From contig NZ_JMKP01000005.1 in NCBI RefSeq assembly GCF_000685805.1, positions 1-64,000 on the forward strand: DNA of 64,000 nt. The letters are read 5' to 3'. Both the position numbers and the translations under genes were made by a program. The notes under the pieces were generated by a model. The model saw only the letters and a list, made by a program, of their open reading frames with translations, did no database searches and was not told the origin of the DNA. Of this stretch, positions 8,176 to 18,082 are shown piece by piece (positions within the stretch are counted from its first letter, which is position 1; every line of letters begins with the position of its first letter). The DNA comes from Psychrobacter phenylpyruvicus DSM 7000 = NBRC 102152. GTDB taxonomy: Bacteria > Pseudomonadota > Gammaproteobacteria > Pseudomonadales > Moraxellaceae.

Positions 8176-8817
8176 TTATTTAGAATACAATTCAACGATT
8201 AAGCTTTCGGTGATTTCTGCAGGTAGATCAATACGATCTGGAGCTTGCTTAAATGTACCTTGCATTTTGCTATGATCAACGTCTAACCACTCAGGGATAC
8301 CGCGTTGGGTAGCAAGTTCAATAGCATTCTTAATACGTAACTGTTCTTTCGCTTTTTCATGAATAGCGATTACATCGCCATCTTGAACTTGGATAGATGG
8401 AATGTTCACACGAACAAACTCATCACGACCAGCTTTCTTAAGCATAACCGCACGGTGGCTTACTAACTGACGTGCTTCTGCACGAGTTGAGCCAAAGCCC
8501 ATACGATATACTACGTTATCTAAACGACGCTCTAGCATTTGCAATAGGTGTTCACCAGTTGCGCCACGAGCACGGGCAGATTCTTTATAGTAGTTAGCGA
8601 ACTGACGCTCTAAAACGCCATACATACGCTTAACTTTTTGCTTCTCACGCAACTGTAGCGAGTATTCAGAAGCTTTATTACGGGTGTTGCCATGTTGGCC
8701 AGGTACGCGACCTGCTTTTTTAGTTTTAACGTCATAAGGCTTCACACCTGATTTTAATTGTAAATCAGTACCTTCACGACGCGACAACTTTAATTTTGGA
8801 CCTATATAACGGGCCAT
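8176..8817 (-). CDS. rpsD: 30S ribosomal protein S4
   Basis: 213 aa with [16 protein letters not shown] at the N-terminus and an S4 RNA-binding domain at about 100-165 ([14 protein letters not shown]). It is a primary 16S rRNA binder and, in E. coli, the translational repressor of the alpha operon. It is separated from rpsK by 112 bp that hold a strong hairpin (8883-8920), an unusual gap inside this operon. Confidence 0.98.
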   Translation of the reverse strand: MARYIGPKLKLSRREGTDLQLKSGVKPYDVKTKKAGRVPGQHGNTRNKASEYSLQLREKQKVKRMYGVLERQFANYYKESARARGATGEHLLQMLERRLDNVVYRMGFGSTRAEARQLVSHRAVMLKKAGRDEFVRVNIPSIQVQDGDVIAIHEKAKEQLRIKNAIELATQRGIPEWLDVDHSKMQGTFKQAPDRIDLPAEITESLIVELYSK

Positions 8818-8882
8818 GCTTGTGTCTCCTTGAGTTACGTCTTAATAGTAACTTGTAACGGTAATTTCGTCTTAATACACAC

Positions 8883-8920
8883 ACCGTATAATTTGCTATA
8901 AATAAAGCAAAAAATACGGT
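8883..8920 (-). promoter_or_regulatory. Hairpin in the rpsK-rpsD intergenic gap
   Basis: ACCGTAT (8883-8889) pairs with ATACGGT (8914-8920) and TTTGCT (8892-8897) with AGCAAA (8906-8911), with a symmetrical AA/AA internal loop between the two stems. It lies 66 bp before the rpsD start and is not followed by a T-run. A processing site or S4 target is inference. Confidence 0.5.
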
Positions 8921-8929
8921 AACAATAGT

Positions 8930-9322
8930 TTATACGCGACGCTTTTTAGGCGGACGGCAACCGTTGTGTGGGATTGGGGTTACATCAGATATGCTGTTAA
9001 TTTTATAACCTAATGCACCTAAAGCTCTTACCGCAGACTCACGACCCGGTCCTGGACCTTTAACCAGAACATCGACATTTTTCACACCATAGCTTTCTTG
9101 AGCTGCTTTACCAGCAACTTCAGCTGCAACCTGAGCTGCAAATGGTGTAGATTTACGTGAACCACGGAAGCCTTGTCCACCTGAGGTGGCCCAAGCCAAT
9201 GCATTACCTTGACGATCAGTAATCGTTACAATGGTGTTATTAAAAGACGCATGAATGTGGGCTACGCCCTCGGATACCGAACGACGTGCCGTTTTTTTAC
9301 GACCACGGGTGTCTTTTGCCAT
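8930..9322 (-). CDS. rpsK: 30S ribosomal protein S11
   Basis: 130 aa, full length, with [13 protein letters not shown] and the conserved C-terminus [13 protein letters not shown]11 forms the platform of the small subunit near the mRNA exit. It starts 20 bp after rpsM and is co-transcribed in the alpha operon. Confidence 0.98.
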   Translation of the reverse strand: MAKDTRGRKKTARRSVSEGVAHIHASFNNTIVTITDRQGNALAWATSGGQGFRGSRKSTPFAAQVAAEVAGKAAQESYGVKNVDVLVKGPGPGRESAVRALGALGYKINSISDVTPIPHNGCRPPKKRRV

Positions 9323-9342
9323 CTTTTAGCTTCCTAAGTTAA

Positions 9343-9699
9343 TTATCTTTTAATTGAACGAATCGGACCCTTACGAGTACGAGCGTTATTCTTCGTGTTT
9401 TGACCTCTTACAGGTAAGTTACGACGATGGCGGATGCCACGGTAACAACCTAAGTCGACCAAACGCTTGATATTCATTGAAACTTCACGACGTAGGTCAC
9501 CCTCTGTCATGTAGTTACCAACTTCTGCACGGATAGCATCAAGCTGTGCGTCATCTAATTGACTTACTTTTGTAGTAGGTTCGATACCAACTGCTTCTAA
9601 GATCTTCTGAGCGGTAGTACGACCAATACCAAAGATATAAGTCAATGAAATCACTGCATGCTTGTTATCCGGGATGTTGACGCCGGCAATACGAGCCAT
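9343..9699 (-). CDS. rpsM: 30S ribosomal protein S13
   Basis: 118 aa, typical length, starting [14 protein letters not shown], with the basic C-terminal tail that reaches tRNA in the P site. It is the first gene of the alpha operon. GGAGAG lies just upstream. The 238-bp gap before it (9700-9937) should hold the alpha operon promoter and leader, but I could not assign the promoter hexamers with confidence. Confidence 0.98.
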   Translation of the reverse strand: MARIAGVNIPDNKHAVISLTYIFGIGRTTAQKILEAVGIEPTTKVSQLDDAQLDAIRAEVGNYMTEGDLRREVSMNIKRLVDLGCYRGIRHRRNLPVRGQNTKNNARTRKGPIRSIKR

Positions 9700-9851
9700 T
9701 GATTTCTCTCCAGTTATGAAAAATGAGTCTTTATAATATAAAAATTATTTGCAGACTTATGTTTCAGATTTTGCCATTTACTTTATCTTGTGTTTGATAG
9801 TTTGGTTTAATACCAAAAATAACAAATAAAAGTAAGTAAACGACGGCAAGT

Positions 9852-9873
9852 GGCGGATGATAGCTCATCCGCC
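9852..9873. repeat. Perfect hairpin between rpmJ and rpsM
   Basis: GGCGGATGA / TCATCCGCC around a TAGC loop, 65 bp after the rpmJ stop. No T-run follows on the minus strand, so it is not a canonical terminator. It may mark the boundary between the spc and alpha operons. Confidence 0.7.
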
Positions 9874-9937
9874 CTAAATTTTCAAGTTTAATTCGTTATC
9901 TGTATGATAAATTACTCTAAAATACAAAAAATAACAA

Positions 9938-10054
9938 TTAACCTTGACGCTGTTTATGACGTGGTTCAGCTTTACAGATAACGTGTACTTTACCTTTACG
10001 GCGAACTACTTTACAGCTACCACAAATTTTCTTAACAGATGCTTGAACTTTCAT
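9938..10054 (-). CDS. rpmJ: 50S ribosomal protein L36
   Basis: 38 aa small gene with the full L36 sequence. The zinc ligands Cys11, Cys14, Cys27 and His33 are all present, so this is the zinc-binding (C+) form. The RBS AGGAG lies about 7 nt before the ATG. It follows secY by 53 bp, the normal end of the spc operon. Confidence 0.96.
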   Translation of the reverse strand: MKVQASVKKICGSCKVVRRKGKVHVICKAEPRHKQRQG

Positions 10055-10107
10055 AATTTTTCTCCTATTGAACAGACCTATTCAAACGCTTTAAATACAA
10101 GTTAAAA

Positions 10108-11439
10108 CTATCTGATTAGGGTCTGATCATGATACTGATGTGTCATTAAGTGAGCCTGTAGCTGTGAAATGAAATCCATAACCACGACTACCATAATTAA
10201 AAGTGATGTACCACCTAGGTGGAATGGTATGCCAAATGAAGACTGTAGTAGCATCGGCATTAAACAGATCACAGTCATATATATCGCCCCAATAAAGGTT
10301 AGACGGTTTAACACATGATCTAGATAACGTTGAGTCTGTAAACCAGGTCTGATACCTGGGATATAAGCACCACTACGCTTCAAGTTCTCTGCCACTTCTC
10401 TTGGACTAAATACTAGCGCAGTATAGAAGTAACAGAAGAAAATAATCATTGCACCAAATAAAACCAAATATAATGGCTGACCCGGTGCCAGAACCAATGA
10501 CAGGGTTTGTAAAAATTGCTGCCATGCACTAGGATCGGCAGAGTTGCCTACCCATTGTCCTAAACTTGCAGGGAACATCAACAAAGCACTGGCGAAAATA
10601 GCTGGGATAACCCCGGCCATGTTAATTTTCAGCGGTAAGTGAGATTGTTGATTTGCATAAATTTTACGACCTAGTTGTTGCTTTTGGGCATAGTTTACAG
10701 GGATACGGCGTTGTGCTCTTTCAATAAACACAATACCTGCTGTCACTGCAATACCTAATACCGCAAATACCAACAGTACAATCAAGCTTTGAGGATCGTT
10801 TTTTACCATCTCAAAGGACTGACCTAACATACTAGGTACACTGGCCACAATGCTTGCAAAAATAAGCATTGAAATACCATTGCCCACACCGCGTTCTGTA
10901 ATTTGCTCACCAAGCCACATCAAGAACATGGCGCCTGCTACAAGGGAGCTTACAGCAGGTATATAAAATGTTAATCCTGAAGACAATGTCAGGTTTTGAC
11001 TGATTAATCCAGTGCACATAAAGATGGCTTGAATTGATGCCAAAAAGAGAGTCCCCTGCCGCGTATATTTATTCAATTTACGACGACCGGACTCTCCTTC
11101 TTTCTTCAAAGCTTCTAATGACGGCAATACAGCCGACATCATTTGTACAATAATAGAAGCTGAGATATATGGCATGATTCCTAAAGCCATAATTGACATT
11201 CTCTCTAAAGCACCACCTGAGAACATGTTAAACATGCTTAAGATGGTGTTTTCGTTGCGAGAGAATAAATCTGCTAGGCTAACTGGATTAATACCAGGAA
11301 CTGGAATATGTGAACCTAAACGGTAAACAACCAGCGCCCCCATCAAAAACAACAAGCGACTCCATAGCTCATCATACTTACGAATAAAGACAAGCGGATT
11401 CATCGGAATTGCAGAGGTAGGCACAGATTGCTTCGCCAT
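10108..11439 (-). CDS. secY: Protein translocase subunit SecY
   Basis: 443 aa integral inner-membrane protein with ten predicted membrane segments; it forms the SecYEG channel for export and insertion of proteins. Family motifs include GIMPYISASII near residue 80 and the cytoplasmic loop QRRIPVNYAQK near 245. Length is the same as E. coli SecY. It starts 5 bp after rplO within the spc operon. Confidence 0.98.
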   Translation of the reverse strand: MAKQSVPTSAIPMNPLVFIRKYDELWSRLLFLMGALVVYRLGSHIPVPGINPVSLADLFSRNENTILSMFNMFSGGALERMSIMALGIMPYISASIIVQMMSAVLPSLEALKKEGESGRRKLNKYTRQGTLFLASIQAIFMCTGLISQNLTLSSGLTFYIPAVSSLVAGAMFLMWLGEQITERGVGNGISMLIFASIVASVPSMLGQSFEMVKNDPQSLIVLLVFAVLGIAVTAGIVFIERAQRRIPVNYAQKQQLGRKIYANQQSHLPLKINMAGVIPAIFASALLMFPASLGQWVGNSADPSAWQQFLQTLSLVLAPGQPLYLVLFGAMIIFFCYFYTALVFSPREVAENLKRSGAYIPGIRPGLQTQRYLDHVLNRLTFIGAIYMTVICLMPMLLQSSFGIPFHLGGTSLLIMVVVVMDFISQLQAHLMTHQYHDQTLIR

Positions 11440-11444
11440 TTAAA

Positions 11445-11894
11445 TTACTCCTGAGTTTCCTCAACTGTGCCACCAGCAGCTTCAATAGCAGCTTTAGCAC
11501 CTTTGGTCACTTTAACACCTTTAAATGTATAAGCTTTAGTAATCTCGCCAGATAAAATGATACGCGCACGTTTCATATCACGACGGATAATATTTGCTTC
11601 TTTTAAAGTTTCAACGCTTACTACATCGCCATCAATCTTATTAAGTTCAGAAAGACGTACTTCTGCAGTAGTTAGTCCCATTTGACTGGTAAAACCAAAC
11701 TTAGGAACACGGCGGTATAAAGGCATTTGACCGCCTTCGAAACCAGCACTGATGCTTGAGCCTGAACGTGACTTTTGACCTTTAACACCACGGCCACCAG
11801 TTTTGCCTAGGCCAGAACCGATACCACGACCTTTACGGTGTGCAGTTTTTTTGGCGCCTACGGCTGGCGATAATTCGTTTAATTTAAGTCCCAT
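11445..11894 (-). CDS. rplO: 50S ribosomal protein L15
   Basis: 149 aa with the Gly/Lys/Arg-rich N-terminal extension ([17 protein letters not shown]) that threads into 23S rRNA. Its ATG shares one base with the rpmD stop codon (TAATG), which points to translational coupling. Confidence 0.98.
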   Translation of the reverse strand: MGLKLNELSPAVGAKKTAHRKGRGIGSGLGKTGGRGVKGQKSRSGSSISAGFEGGQMPLYRRVPKFGFTSQMGLTTAEVRLSELNKIDGDVVSVETLKEANIIRRDMKRARIILSGEITKAYTFKGVKVTKGAKAAIEAAGGTVEETQE

Positions 11895-12073
11895 TACGCT
11901 TCCTCCACTTTAACCATGTAATTGATGCGATTCACCATTCCACGGGTTGAAGGCGTGTCTTCAACTTCAACTGTATGTCCAATACGGCGTAAACCAAGGC
12001 CCATAAGACAAGCTTTATGGCTCTTGAGGCGATGGGCACCAGATTTAATTTGAGTAACTTTCATTTTTTTCAT
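11894..12073 (-). CDS. rpmD: 50S ribosomal protein L30
   Basis: 59 aa, small gene with the L30 core [10 protein letters not shown] and [16 protein letters not shown]. The start at 12073 is preferred over the ATG at 12064 because GGTGAG is spaced correctly for it. It lies between rpsE and rplO, the standard position, and overlaps rplO by one base. Confidence 0.95.
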   Translation of the reverse strand: MKKMKVTQIKSGAHRLKSHKACLMGLGLRRIGHTVEVEDTPSTRGMVNRINYMVKVEEA

Positions 12074-12106
12074 CGTAACTCACCTACTTTTATATCTAAA
12101 TAATGG

Positions 12107-12604
12107 TTAGCCCAAGATTTCGTCTACAGATTTACCACGTTTTGCAGCCGCCTTTTCAGGAGACGACATATCACGTAAACCATTGAATGTTGCACGTACT
12201 ACGTTTGTTGGGTTCGTTGAACCGTAACACTTAGTTAATACGTCTTCTACACCAGCAGATTCTAGTACGGCACGAACTGCACCACCGGCAATTACACCAG
12301 TACCTTCGTTAGCTGGCTGCATGTATACTTTACTTGCACCATGACGGGCAACAATAGGATGCTGTAAAGTAACGCCGTCTAGATCAACAGTGATCATATT
12401 GCGTTTAGCAGCTTCAAGTGCTTTTTGGATAGCAGCTGGAACTTCGCGAGCTTTACCACGTCCAAAACCTACACGGCCGTTACCATCACCAACAACAGTT
12501 AATGCTGTGAATGAGAAAATACGACCACCTTTTACAACTTTAGATACACGATCAACAGAAACTAATTTTTCTACTAAACCGTCATTTTGCTCTACTTTAG
12601 CCAT
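12107..12604 (-). CDS. rpsE: 30S ribosomal protein S5
   Basis: 165 aa with the S5 double-stranded RNA-binding domain ([20 protein letters not shown]) and the [13 protein letters not shown] segment. S5 contributes to decoding accuracy and mRNA unwinding at the entry site. It begins 2 bp after rplR. Confidence 0.98.
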   Translation of the reverse strand: MAKVEQNDGLVEKLVSVDRVSKVVKGGRIFSFTALTVVGDGNGRVGFGRGKAREVPAAIQKALEAAKRNMITVDLDGVTLQHPIVARHGASKVYMQPANEGTGVIAGGAVRAVLESAGVEDVLTKCYGSTNPTNVVRATFNGLRDMSSPEKAAAKRGKSVDEILG

Positions 12605-12606
12605 GA

Positions 12607-12957
12607 TTAAAACTCCAATCCATTTTCACGAGCGGCGTCAGCTAATGCTTTAACTCGACCGTGGTATTTGAAACCACTACGGTCGAAGGCAACTTTAGTG
12701 ATACCAGCAGATTTTCCACGTTCAGCGATAAGTTTACCAACAGCTGTAGCTGCTTCAACGTTACCAGTAGCGCCAGAGCGTAAAGTGCTATCAAGCGTAG
12801 ACGCTTGAGCCAATACTTCTCCGCCAGTTGGAGAAATGATCTGAGCATAAATATGGCGTGGGGTACGGTTAACAACTAAACGATGCACACCTAAATGACG
12901 GATGTGGGCACGTGTTTTCTTAGCTCGACGTAAGCGAGCAGCTCTTTTATCAAACAT
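12607..12957 (-). CDS. rplR: 50S ribosomal protein L18
   Basis: 116 aa with the L18 features [15 protein letters not shown] and the C-terminal [18 protein letters not shown]18 binds 5S rRNA together with L5. It begins 11 bp after rplF. Confidence 0.98.
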   Translation of the reverse strand: MFDKRAARLRRAKKTRAHIRHLGVHRLVVNRTPRHIYAQIISPTGGEVLAQASTLDSTLRSGATGNVEAATAVGKLIAERGKSAGITKVAFDRSGFKYHGRVKALADAARENGLEF

Positions 12958-12968
12958 GTCATTTCACC

Positions 12969-13502
12969 TTATTTTTTCTTAGCTTCTTTACGAACCACAT
13001 GCTCGTCACTATAACGGATACCTTTACCTTTATATGGCTCAGGCGGACGATAACCGCGGATTTTCGCAGCAGCTTGACCTAGTGCCTGCTTATCGTTTGA
13101 TTTTAAAACGATTTCAGTTTGGCTTGGGGTTTCAGCAGTAACACCTTCTGGAAGGGTGTATTCGACTGGGTGAGAGTAACCTACGTGTAGAGTTACTTTG
13201 TTACCTGCTACTTGAGCACGGTAACCAACACCAATCAACTGAAGTTTTCTTTCAAAACCTTCAGAAACACCTAGCACCAAGTTGTTCACTAATGAACGCA
13301 TAGTACCAGTGTACATCCAACCTTCTTTAGAGTCAGAAACAGGTGATAAGATCAGTTGATCATCTTCTTGTTTTAGCTCGACCAAATCATGCAGGTGTAA
13401 AGACATAGTACCTTTACTGCCTTTAACTTCAACCTGCTGACCGTTCAAAGTAACACTTACGCCCTTAGGCAGTGCTACTGGGGCTTTAGCCACACGAGAC
13501 AT
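12969..13502 (-). CDS. rplF: 50S ribosomal protein L6
   Basis: 177 aa with two L6 repeats and the C-terminal signature [16 protein letters not shown]6 sits by the factor-binding site. Unlike the neighbouring genes it is preceded by a 194-bp gap that carries its own TATAAT and an intrinsic terminator-like hairpin, so the distal spc genes (rplF to rpmJ) may be independently controlled. Confidence 0.98.
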   Translation of the reverse strand: MSRVAKAPVALPKGVSVTLNGQQVEVKGSKGTMSLHLHDLVELKQEDDQLILSPVSDSKEGWMYTGTMRSLVNNLVLGVSEGFERKLQLIGVGYRAQVAGNKVTLHVGYSHPVEYTLPEGVTAETPSQTEIVLKSNDKQALGQAAAKIRGYRPPEPYKGKGIRYSDEHVVRKEAKKK

Positions 13503-13543
13503 AGGAATATTCCTTAATAACAGATAAATAACGAATGATTATG

Positions 13544-13575
13544 AAAAAATTAACAGGCACTAGGCCTGTTAATTT
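13544..13575 (-). terminator. Intrinsic terminator or attenuator upstream of rplF
   Basis: Perfect 12-bp inverted repeat AAATTAACAGGC / GCCTGTTAATTT (13547-13558 and 13564-13575) with a short loop. Six T follow on the minus strand. It lies between rpsH and rplF, and downstream of a candidate promoter. Confidence 0.75.
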
Positions 13576-13645
13576 AAACAATCAGCTCTATATTACTTAA
13601 GCTTTCAACTATTATGAGTAACTAGGTGCTTAAATAAAGGCGCCC

Positions 13646-13651
13646 ATTATA
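13646..13651 (-). promoter_or_regulatory. Candidate internal spc promoter, -10 element TATAAT
   Basis: A perfect TATAAT on the minus strand in the rpsH-rplF gap. The -35 region (TTTTTT at 17 bp) is weak. Transcripts would start near 13639 and pass through the terminator hairpin before reaching rplF. Confidence 0.45.
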
Positions 13652-13696
13652 CCCTATTAATAGAATTTAAAAAAGTTAAATAATATAAAATATGAT

Positions 13697-14095
13697 TTAA
13701 GCAACGAATGCGATGATTTCACCACCGATGCCAGCGGCACGAGCAGCACGATCGCTCATAATACCTTGGCTGGTTGAAACAATCGCTACACCTAAACCTT
13801 GCTGAACCGATGGGATTGCGTCTTTACCACGGTACTGACGTAAACCTGGACGGCTATAGCGTTTAATTACTTCGATAACAGGCTTGCCTTCGAAGTATTT
13901 TAATTCAATGTTAAGTGTTGCTTTGCCATTGCCTTCGTCGGTTACTTCAGCAGATGCAATGTAACCTTCATCAACTAGTAGGTCAGCAATTGACTTACGT
14001 AGTTTTGAGCTTGGCATAGCAACAGAAACTTTACGTGCCATTTGTGCGTTACGGATACGGGTTAGCATATCAGCAACTGTATCTTGCATACTCAT
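13697..14095 (-). CDS. rpsH: 30S ribosomal protein S8
   Basis: 132 aa with [14 protein letters not shown] near the N-terminus and the conserved C-terminal [19 protein letters not shown]8 binds helix 21 of 16S rRNA and in E. coli represses the spc operon at rplE. It begins 12 bp after rpsN. Confidence 0.98.
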   Translation of the reverse strand: MSMQDTVADMLTRIRNAQMARKVSVAMPSSKLRKSIADLLVDEGYIASAEVTDEGNGKATLNIELKYFEGKPVIEVIKRYSRPGLRQYRGKDAIPSVQQGLGVAIVSTSQGIMSDRAARAAGIGGEIIAFVA

Positions 14096-14107
14096 AGTAT
14101 TACTCCC

Positions 14108-14413
14108 TTACCAACTAGCTTTACGAACGCCTGGAACATCACCTTGCATTACGCGCTCGCGTAAAATGTTACGTGATAAACCAAACTTACGGAAGTAACC
14201 ATGAGGACGGCCAGTTACACCACAACGGTTACGTAGTCTAACTGGAGACGAGTTACGTGGAAGTGACTGAAGCTCAAGAATGGCGTCCATTCTTTCTTCA
14301 TCACTTGCGTTTATGTCACTAATGATTGCTTTAAGCTTTGCACGCTTCTCAGCATACTTAGCAACCATTTTCTCGCGTTTTAATTCGCGATTAATCATGC
14401 TCTTTTTTGCCAT
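14108..14413 (-). CDS. rpsN: 30S ribosomal protein S14
   Basis: 101 aa, the longer zinc-independent (C-) type: only one cysteine occurs in the region [11 protein letters not shown], and the CxxC pairs of the zinc form are missing. It lies between rplE and rpsH in the standard order. Confidence 0.98.
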   Translation of the reverse strand: MAKKSMINRELKREKMVAKYAEKRAKLKAIISDINASDEERMDAILELQSLPRNSSPVRLRNRCGVTGRPHGYFRKFGLSRNILRERVMQGDVPGVRKASW

Positions 14414-14425
14414 AATGCTTTATTC

Positions 14426-14962
14426 CTATTTGAATGGGAAGCCGAATGCTTTAAGCAGTGCGCGACCCTGCTCGTCATCCTGAGCAGATGTCGTGATAGT
14501 GATATCAAGCCCACGAAGGCGATCAATTTTATCATAATCAACTTCTGGGAAAACGATTTGCTCTTTAATACCTAACGAGTAGTTACCACGACCATCGAAA
14601 GCTTTTGGTGAAAAGCCACGGAAGTCACGGATACGTGGGATAGCAATAGCAATGAGACGATCTAAAAACTCATACATTTGCTCGCCACGAAGTGTCACTT
14701 TACAGCCAATTGGCCATTCTTCACGAATTTTAAAGCCAGCGACAGATTTACGAGCTTTAGTGATTACCGGCTTTTGACCTGCAATTGCAGTCATGTCCGC
14801 TACGGCACCTTCTAAAAGCTTCTTGTCTTGTGAAGCACCGCCAACACCCATGTTAAGAGTAATTTTGGTGATCTTTGGTACTTGCATGACGTTTTCCAAG
14901 CCTAGTTCGTCTTTGAGCTGTTGCTTGTACTGGTCATTGTATAGTGATTTTAATCTAGCCAT
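14426..14962 (-). CDS. rplE: 50S ribosomal protein L5
   Basis: 178 aa with the L5 signatures [10 protein letters not shown] and [12 protein letters not shown]. It binds 5S rRNA and contacts the P-site tRNA. It begins 21 bp after rplX. This junction is where S8 acts in E. coli; no clear S8-like hairpin was recognised by eye here. Confidence 0.98.
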   Translation of the reverse strand: MARLKSLYNDQYKQQLKDELGLENVMQVPKITKITLNMGVGGASQDKKLLEGAVADMTAIAGQKPVITKARKSVAGFKIREEWPIGCKVTLRGEQMYEFLDRLIAIAIPRIRDFRGFSPKAFDGRGNYSLGIKEQIVFPEVDYDKIDRLRGLDITITTSAQDDEQGRALLKAFGFPFK

Positions 14963-14983
14963 TGCTATTACACCCTTAGTGTT

Positions 14984-15301
14984 TTACGCAGTCGCCACTA
15001 CTTCACCGTTTGAACGATAGACGCGTTGTTTTTTGCCGTCTTCGTCAAACTGATAAGTAATACGATCAGCTTTTTGGGTTTGCGCATTATAAATTGCGAC
15101 GTTAGAAATATGTAAAAATGCTTCTTGCTTAACGATACCACCTTCAGCACCAGTTGCCGCATTTGGCTTTTGGTGTTTGGTGACTATGTTAATGCCTTCT
15201 ACTTTAATGCGGTCATTTTTTACCGCTAGCACAGTGCCTTGTTTGCCTTTATCTTTCCCAGCAATAACAATAACACTGTCGCCTTTACGTAATTTAGCCA
15301 T
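14984..15301 (-). CDS. rplX: 50S ribosomal protein L24
   Basis: 105 aa with the KOW motif [17 protein letters not shown] at the N-terminus. L24 starts assembly of the large subunit by binding the 5' end of 23S rRNA. It begins 9 bp after rplN. Confidence 0.98.
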   Translation of the reverse strand: MAKLRKGDSVIVIAGKDKGKQGTVLAVKNDRIKVEGINIVTKHQKPNAATGAEGGIVKQEAFLHISNVAIYNAQTQKADRITYQFDEDGKKQRVYRSNGEVVATA

Positions 15302-15310
15302 GGGTTACCT

Positions 15311-15679
15311 CTACAGTACTTCTGGTGCTAGTGATACAATCTTCATGAATTGATCACCACGTAGTTCACGAGTTACCGGCCCAAAGATACGAGTGGCAAT
15401 CGGGGCTTTGTTCTGGTTAAGCAATACTGCAGCGTTGTCATCAAAACGTAGTACTGAACCATCTGGACGACGTACACCTTTTTTGGTACGTACAACCACA
15501 GCATTCATTACATCGCCTTTCTTAACACGACCACGTGGAATTGCTTCTTTAACAGATACTTTAATGATGTCGCCTACAGAGGCATAACGACGATGTGAAC
15601 CGCCTAGTACCTTAATACACTGTACACGTCGTGCACCACTATTATCTGCAACTTCCAGAATTGTTTCAGTCTGAATCAT
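15311..15679 (-). CDS. rplN: 50S ribosomal protein L14
   Basis: 122 aa, the usual length, starting [16 protein letters not shown]. The longer frame to 15715 is rejected because the family begins at MIQ. L14 forms intersubunit bridges and is the site of RsfS silencing in other bacteria. It is the first gene of the spc operon, with a good promoter and a 14-bp-stem hairpin in the gap before it. Confidence 0.98.
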   Translation of the reverse strand: MIQTETILEVADNSGARRVQCIKVLGGSHRRYASVGDIIKVSVKEAIPRGRVKKGDVMNAVVVRTKKGVRRPDGSVLRFDDNAAVLLNQNKAPIATRIFGPVTRELRGDQFMKIVSLAPEVL

Positions 15680-15720
15680 CGCGTTACTCCAATAATATAC
15701 AACAGGCAATAACAATACTG

Positions 15721-15764
15721 GTGAATGACTTCATGTCATTACAAGAATCACATGAAGCATTCAC
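15721..15764 (-). promoter_or_regulatory. Strong leader hairpin upstream of rplN
   Basis: GTGAATG pairs with CATTCAC and CTTCATG with CATGAAG, 14 bp interrupted only by one bulged A, around a 15-nt loop (15736-15750). It falls inside the transcript predicted from the spc promoter, 41 bp before the rplN start. No T-run follows. A ribosomal protein target is inference. Confidence 0.6.
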
Positions 15765-15794
15765 TAATCTGGTATGTCGCCATAAAGGGGACGT

Positions 15795-15823
15795 ATTTTA
15801 CCAGTAATTATTACCAATTGCAA
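15795..15823 (-). promoter_or_regulatory. spc operon promoter (TTGCAA - 17 bp - TAAAAT)
   Basis: On the minus strand the -35 is TTGCAA (15818-15823) and the -10 is TAAAAT (15795-15800), with a 17-bp spacer. It lies in the rpsQ-rplN gap, exactly where the E. coli spc promoter is found. The predicted leader is about 110 nt. Confidence 0.7.
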
Positions 15824-15828
15824 TTTGC

Positions 15829-16104
15829 TTATATTTTTTCCGCTGTTTCCACAACGTCAACTAGTTTCCAGGACTTAGTCTTAGAGATTGGACGTGTTTC
15901 AATAATACGAACCACATCACCTTCTTTACAGACATTATTTTCGTCGTGGGCTTTAATTTTTGTAGAACGACGGATCTGTTTGCCATATAGTGGGTGACGA
16001 ACTTTACGCTCGATTAGCACTGTAATTGACTTATCCATCTTGTTACTGACAACCTTACCAGTAACAATACCTACACCTTCGGTTTGTTGAATATCGTTAC
16101 TCAT
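15829..16104 (-). CDS. rpsQ: 30S ribosomal protein S17
   Basis: 91 aa OB-fold protein with [14 protein letters not shown] and the C-terminal strand [11 protein letters not shown]. It binds 16S rRNA early in assembly. Its start overlaps the rpmC stop codon. It is the last gene of the S10 operon. Confidence 0.98.
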   Translation of the reverse strand: MSNDIQQTEGVGIVTGKVVSNKMDKSITVLIERKVRHPLYGKQIRRSTKIKAHDENNVCKEGDVVRIIETRPISKTKSWKLVDVVETAEKI

Positions 16105-16298
16105 TAGGCGCCTCTTTGTTTCTCATTAATCAAAGTCTTAATTTGGGCAATCGCACGGCGATTTGCTTTGACTTCGTGTGTGCTACCTAGTTGACCGGTG
16201 GCTTTCGCCATACGAAGACGGAAAGCATCAAGTTGCTTCTCATCTAGTAATCCAGTCAGCTCTTCTACTGATTTGTCTCGTAATTCACTGATCTTCAT
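16104..16298 (-). CDS. rpmC: 50S ribosomal protein L29
   Basis: 64 aa, two-helix protein with the signature [12 protein letters not shown], located at the tunnel exit beside L23. It overlaps both rplP and rpsQ by one base or more, so the three are translationally coupled. Confidence 0.97.
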   Translation of the reverse strand: MKISELRDKSVEELTGLLDEKQLDAFRLRMAKATGQLGSTHEVKANRRAIAQIKTLINEKQRGA

Positions 16299-16711
16299 TA
16301 CATTATCGTCCGCTTAACAATGGTAGTTTTGAAGGGAAGCTTAGCCGCTGCTAGCGTGAACGCTTCGCGAGCTAATTCTTCTGAAACCCCTTCGATCTCA
16401 TATAGCATTTTACCTGGTTTGATTTCGCATACCCAGTACTCTACAGGACCTTTACCTTTACCCATACGAACTTCTAATGGTTTGTTGGTAATTGGTTTGT
16501 CTGGGAATACACGAATCCAGATTTTACCACCACGCTTAACCTTACGAGTAATAGTACGACGTGCGGCTTCAATTTGACGAGCAGTCATACGACCACGGCC
16601 AACTGATTTTAAGCCAAACTGACCAAATGCAACAGTGCTACCACGATGTGCTAAACCCGTGTTACGCCCTTTATGCATTTTACGAAATTTGGTACGTTTT
16701 GGTTGTAACAT
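16298..16711 (-). CDS. rplP: 50S ribosomal protein L16
   Basis: 137 aa with [12 protein letters not shown] near the N-terminus and the signature [14 protein letters not shown]16 positions the A-site tRNA. It begins 3 bp after rpsC. Confidence 0.98.
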   Translation of the reverse strand: MLQPKRTKFRKMHKGRNTGLAHRGSTVAFGQFGLKSVGRGRMTARQIEAARRTITRKVKRGGKIWIRVFPDKPITNKPLEVRMGKGKGPVEYWVCEIKPGKMLYEIEGVSEELAREAFTLAAAKLPFKTTIVKRTIM

Positions 16712-16714
16712 AGC

Positions 16715-17452
16715 TTAACCTCTATCTGTGTTTGCTCTGTCTGAATTGCGACGGTTTCCACGGCCGCGGCGTTTTGGCGCACGAGTCTTATCTTCTTTAG
16801 GAGGATTATAAACGCTATCCATACCATCTAGAATTTCACCACGGAAAATCCATACTTTAACACCGATGGTTCCGTAAGTAGTCTCTGCACGAACTGATGC
16901 ATAATCGATATCTGCACGTAGAGTGTGTAAAGGTACACGACCTTCACGATACCACTCAGTACGAGCGATCTCAGCACCGCCTAAACGACCAGACAGTTCA
17001 ACTTTAATACCTTGAGCGCCAGAACGCATGCTGTTTTGTACTGCGCGCTTCATAGCACGACGGAACATAACACGGCGTTCTAGTTGGCTAGCGATACCTT
17101 CAGCAACTAGACGAGCATCTAAATCTGGAGAAGTAATTTCTTCGATATTAACCTGAGCTGGTACGCCCATCATTTTGGTTAATTCTTTTTGTAACTTCTC
17201 AATATCTTCGCCTTTCTTACCAATAACGATACCTGGACGAGCCGTTGAAATTGTGATTTTAGCAGCGCCAGTAGGACGCTCAATCATAATATGGCTAACC
17301 ATAGCATTGTCTAACTTCTTACGAAGATAGTCACGTACTTGTAAATCGTTAAGTAGGTATTCAGAATATTGTTTTGGGTCTGCATACCAGTTAGCGTTGT
17401 GTTTTTTTACAACACCAAGACGAATTCCGATTGGATGTACTTTTTGTCCCAT
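16715..17452 (-). CDS. rpsC: 30S ribosomal protein S3
   Basis: 245 aa with a KH domain ([14 protein letters not shown] near residue 75) and the C-terminal S3 domain. It helps form the mRNA entry channel. The basic C-terminal tail after about residue 215 is somewhat longer than in E. coli (233 aa). It begins 3 bp after rplV. Confidence 0.98.
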   Translation of the reverse strand: MGQKVHPIGIRLGVVKKHNANWYADPKQYSEYLLNDLQVRDYLRKKLDNAMVSHIMIERPTGAAKITISTARPGIVIGKKGEDIEKLQKELTKMMGVPAQVNIEEITSPDLDARLVAEGIASQLERRVMFRRAMKRAVQNSMRSGAQGIKVELSGRLGGAEIARTEWYREGRVPLHTLRADIDYASVRAETTYGTIGVKVWIFRGEILDGMDSVYNPPKEDKTRAPKRRGRGNRRNSDRANTDRG

Positions 17453-17455
17453 GAA

Positions 17456-17785
17456 TTATTCTCCTACCTTAACAGTAATGTGACAGGTACGTTTACTGAT
17501 ACGATCAGCACGACCCTTTGCACGTGGTAGGATACGCTTTAGCGTGATGCCTTCATCCACATAGATAGTTGATACTTTAAGCGTATCGATATCTAAACCG
17601 TGGTTGTGTTCAGCATTAGCGATAGCAGACTCAAGACATTTCTTAACGAATACTGCGCCTTTTTTATTGCTGAACGCAAGGATATCCAAAGCACGCTCAA
17701 TAGACTTACCACGAACTTCATCTGCGACAAGTCGAACTTTCTGTGCCGAAATGGCGGCACCGCGTAATTTTGCAGTTACTTCCAT
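17456..17785 (-). CDS. rplV: 50S ribosomal protein L22
   Basis: 109 aa with [15 protein letters not shown] and the extended beta-hairpin ([16 protein letters not shown]) that lines the exit tunnel, the region altered in macrolide resistance. The start at 17785 matches the family and has AAGGTG upstream; a frame extending to 17857 overlaps rpsS and is rejected. Confidence 0.97.
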   Translation of the reverse strand: MEVTAKLRGAAISAQKVRLVADEVRGKSIERALDILAFSNKKGAVFVKKCLESAIANAEHNHGLDIDTLKVSTIYVDEGITLKRILPRAKGRADRISKRTCHITVKVGE

Positions 17786-17795
17786 AGTGAGCACC

Positions 17796-18071
17796 TTATT
17801 TTTTTGCTTTCTTGTCAAAGCCATGACCGCGATATGTGCGAGTCGGGGCAAATTCACCTAGTTTATGGCCAACCATTTGCTCACTAATGATAACCGGTAC
17901 GTGTGTACGACCATTATGAACAGAAATTGTTAGACCAACCATTTGTGGCAGAATCATCGAGCGACGTGACCAAGTTTTGATTGGCTTGCGTGAGTTAGAC
18001 TCAACAGCTTTTTCTACTTTGGCAAACAGATGCGCATCAATGAATGGACCTTTTTTCAATGAACGAGGCAT
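17796..18071 (-). CDS. rpsS: 30S ribosomal protein S19
   Basis: 91 aa with [12 protein letters not shown] at the start and the signature [17 protein letters not shown]19 lies in the head of the small subunit beside S13. It begins 11 bp after rplB. Confidence 0.98.
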   Translation of the reverse strand: MPRSLKKGPFIDAHLFAKVEKAVESNSRKPIKTWSRRSMILPQMVGLTISVHNGRTHVPVIISEQMVGHKLGEFAPTRTYRGHGFDKKAKK

Positions 18072-18082
18072 GAAATTTTCCT

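Noticed and set aside
9852-9873. Terminator of the spc operon
   Set aside because: The hairpin is perfect, but no T-run follows on the minus strand; it was kept only as an inverted repeat.
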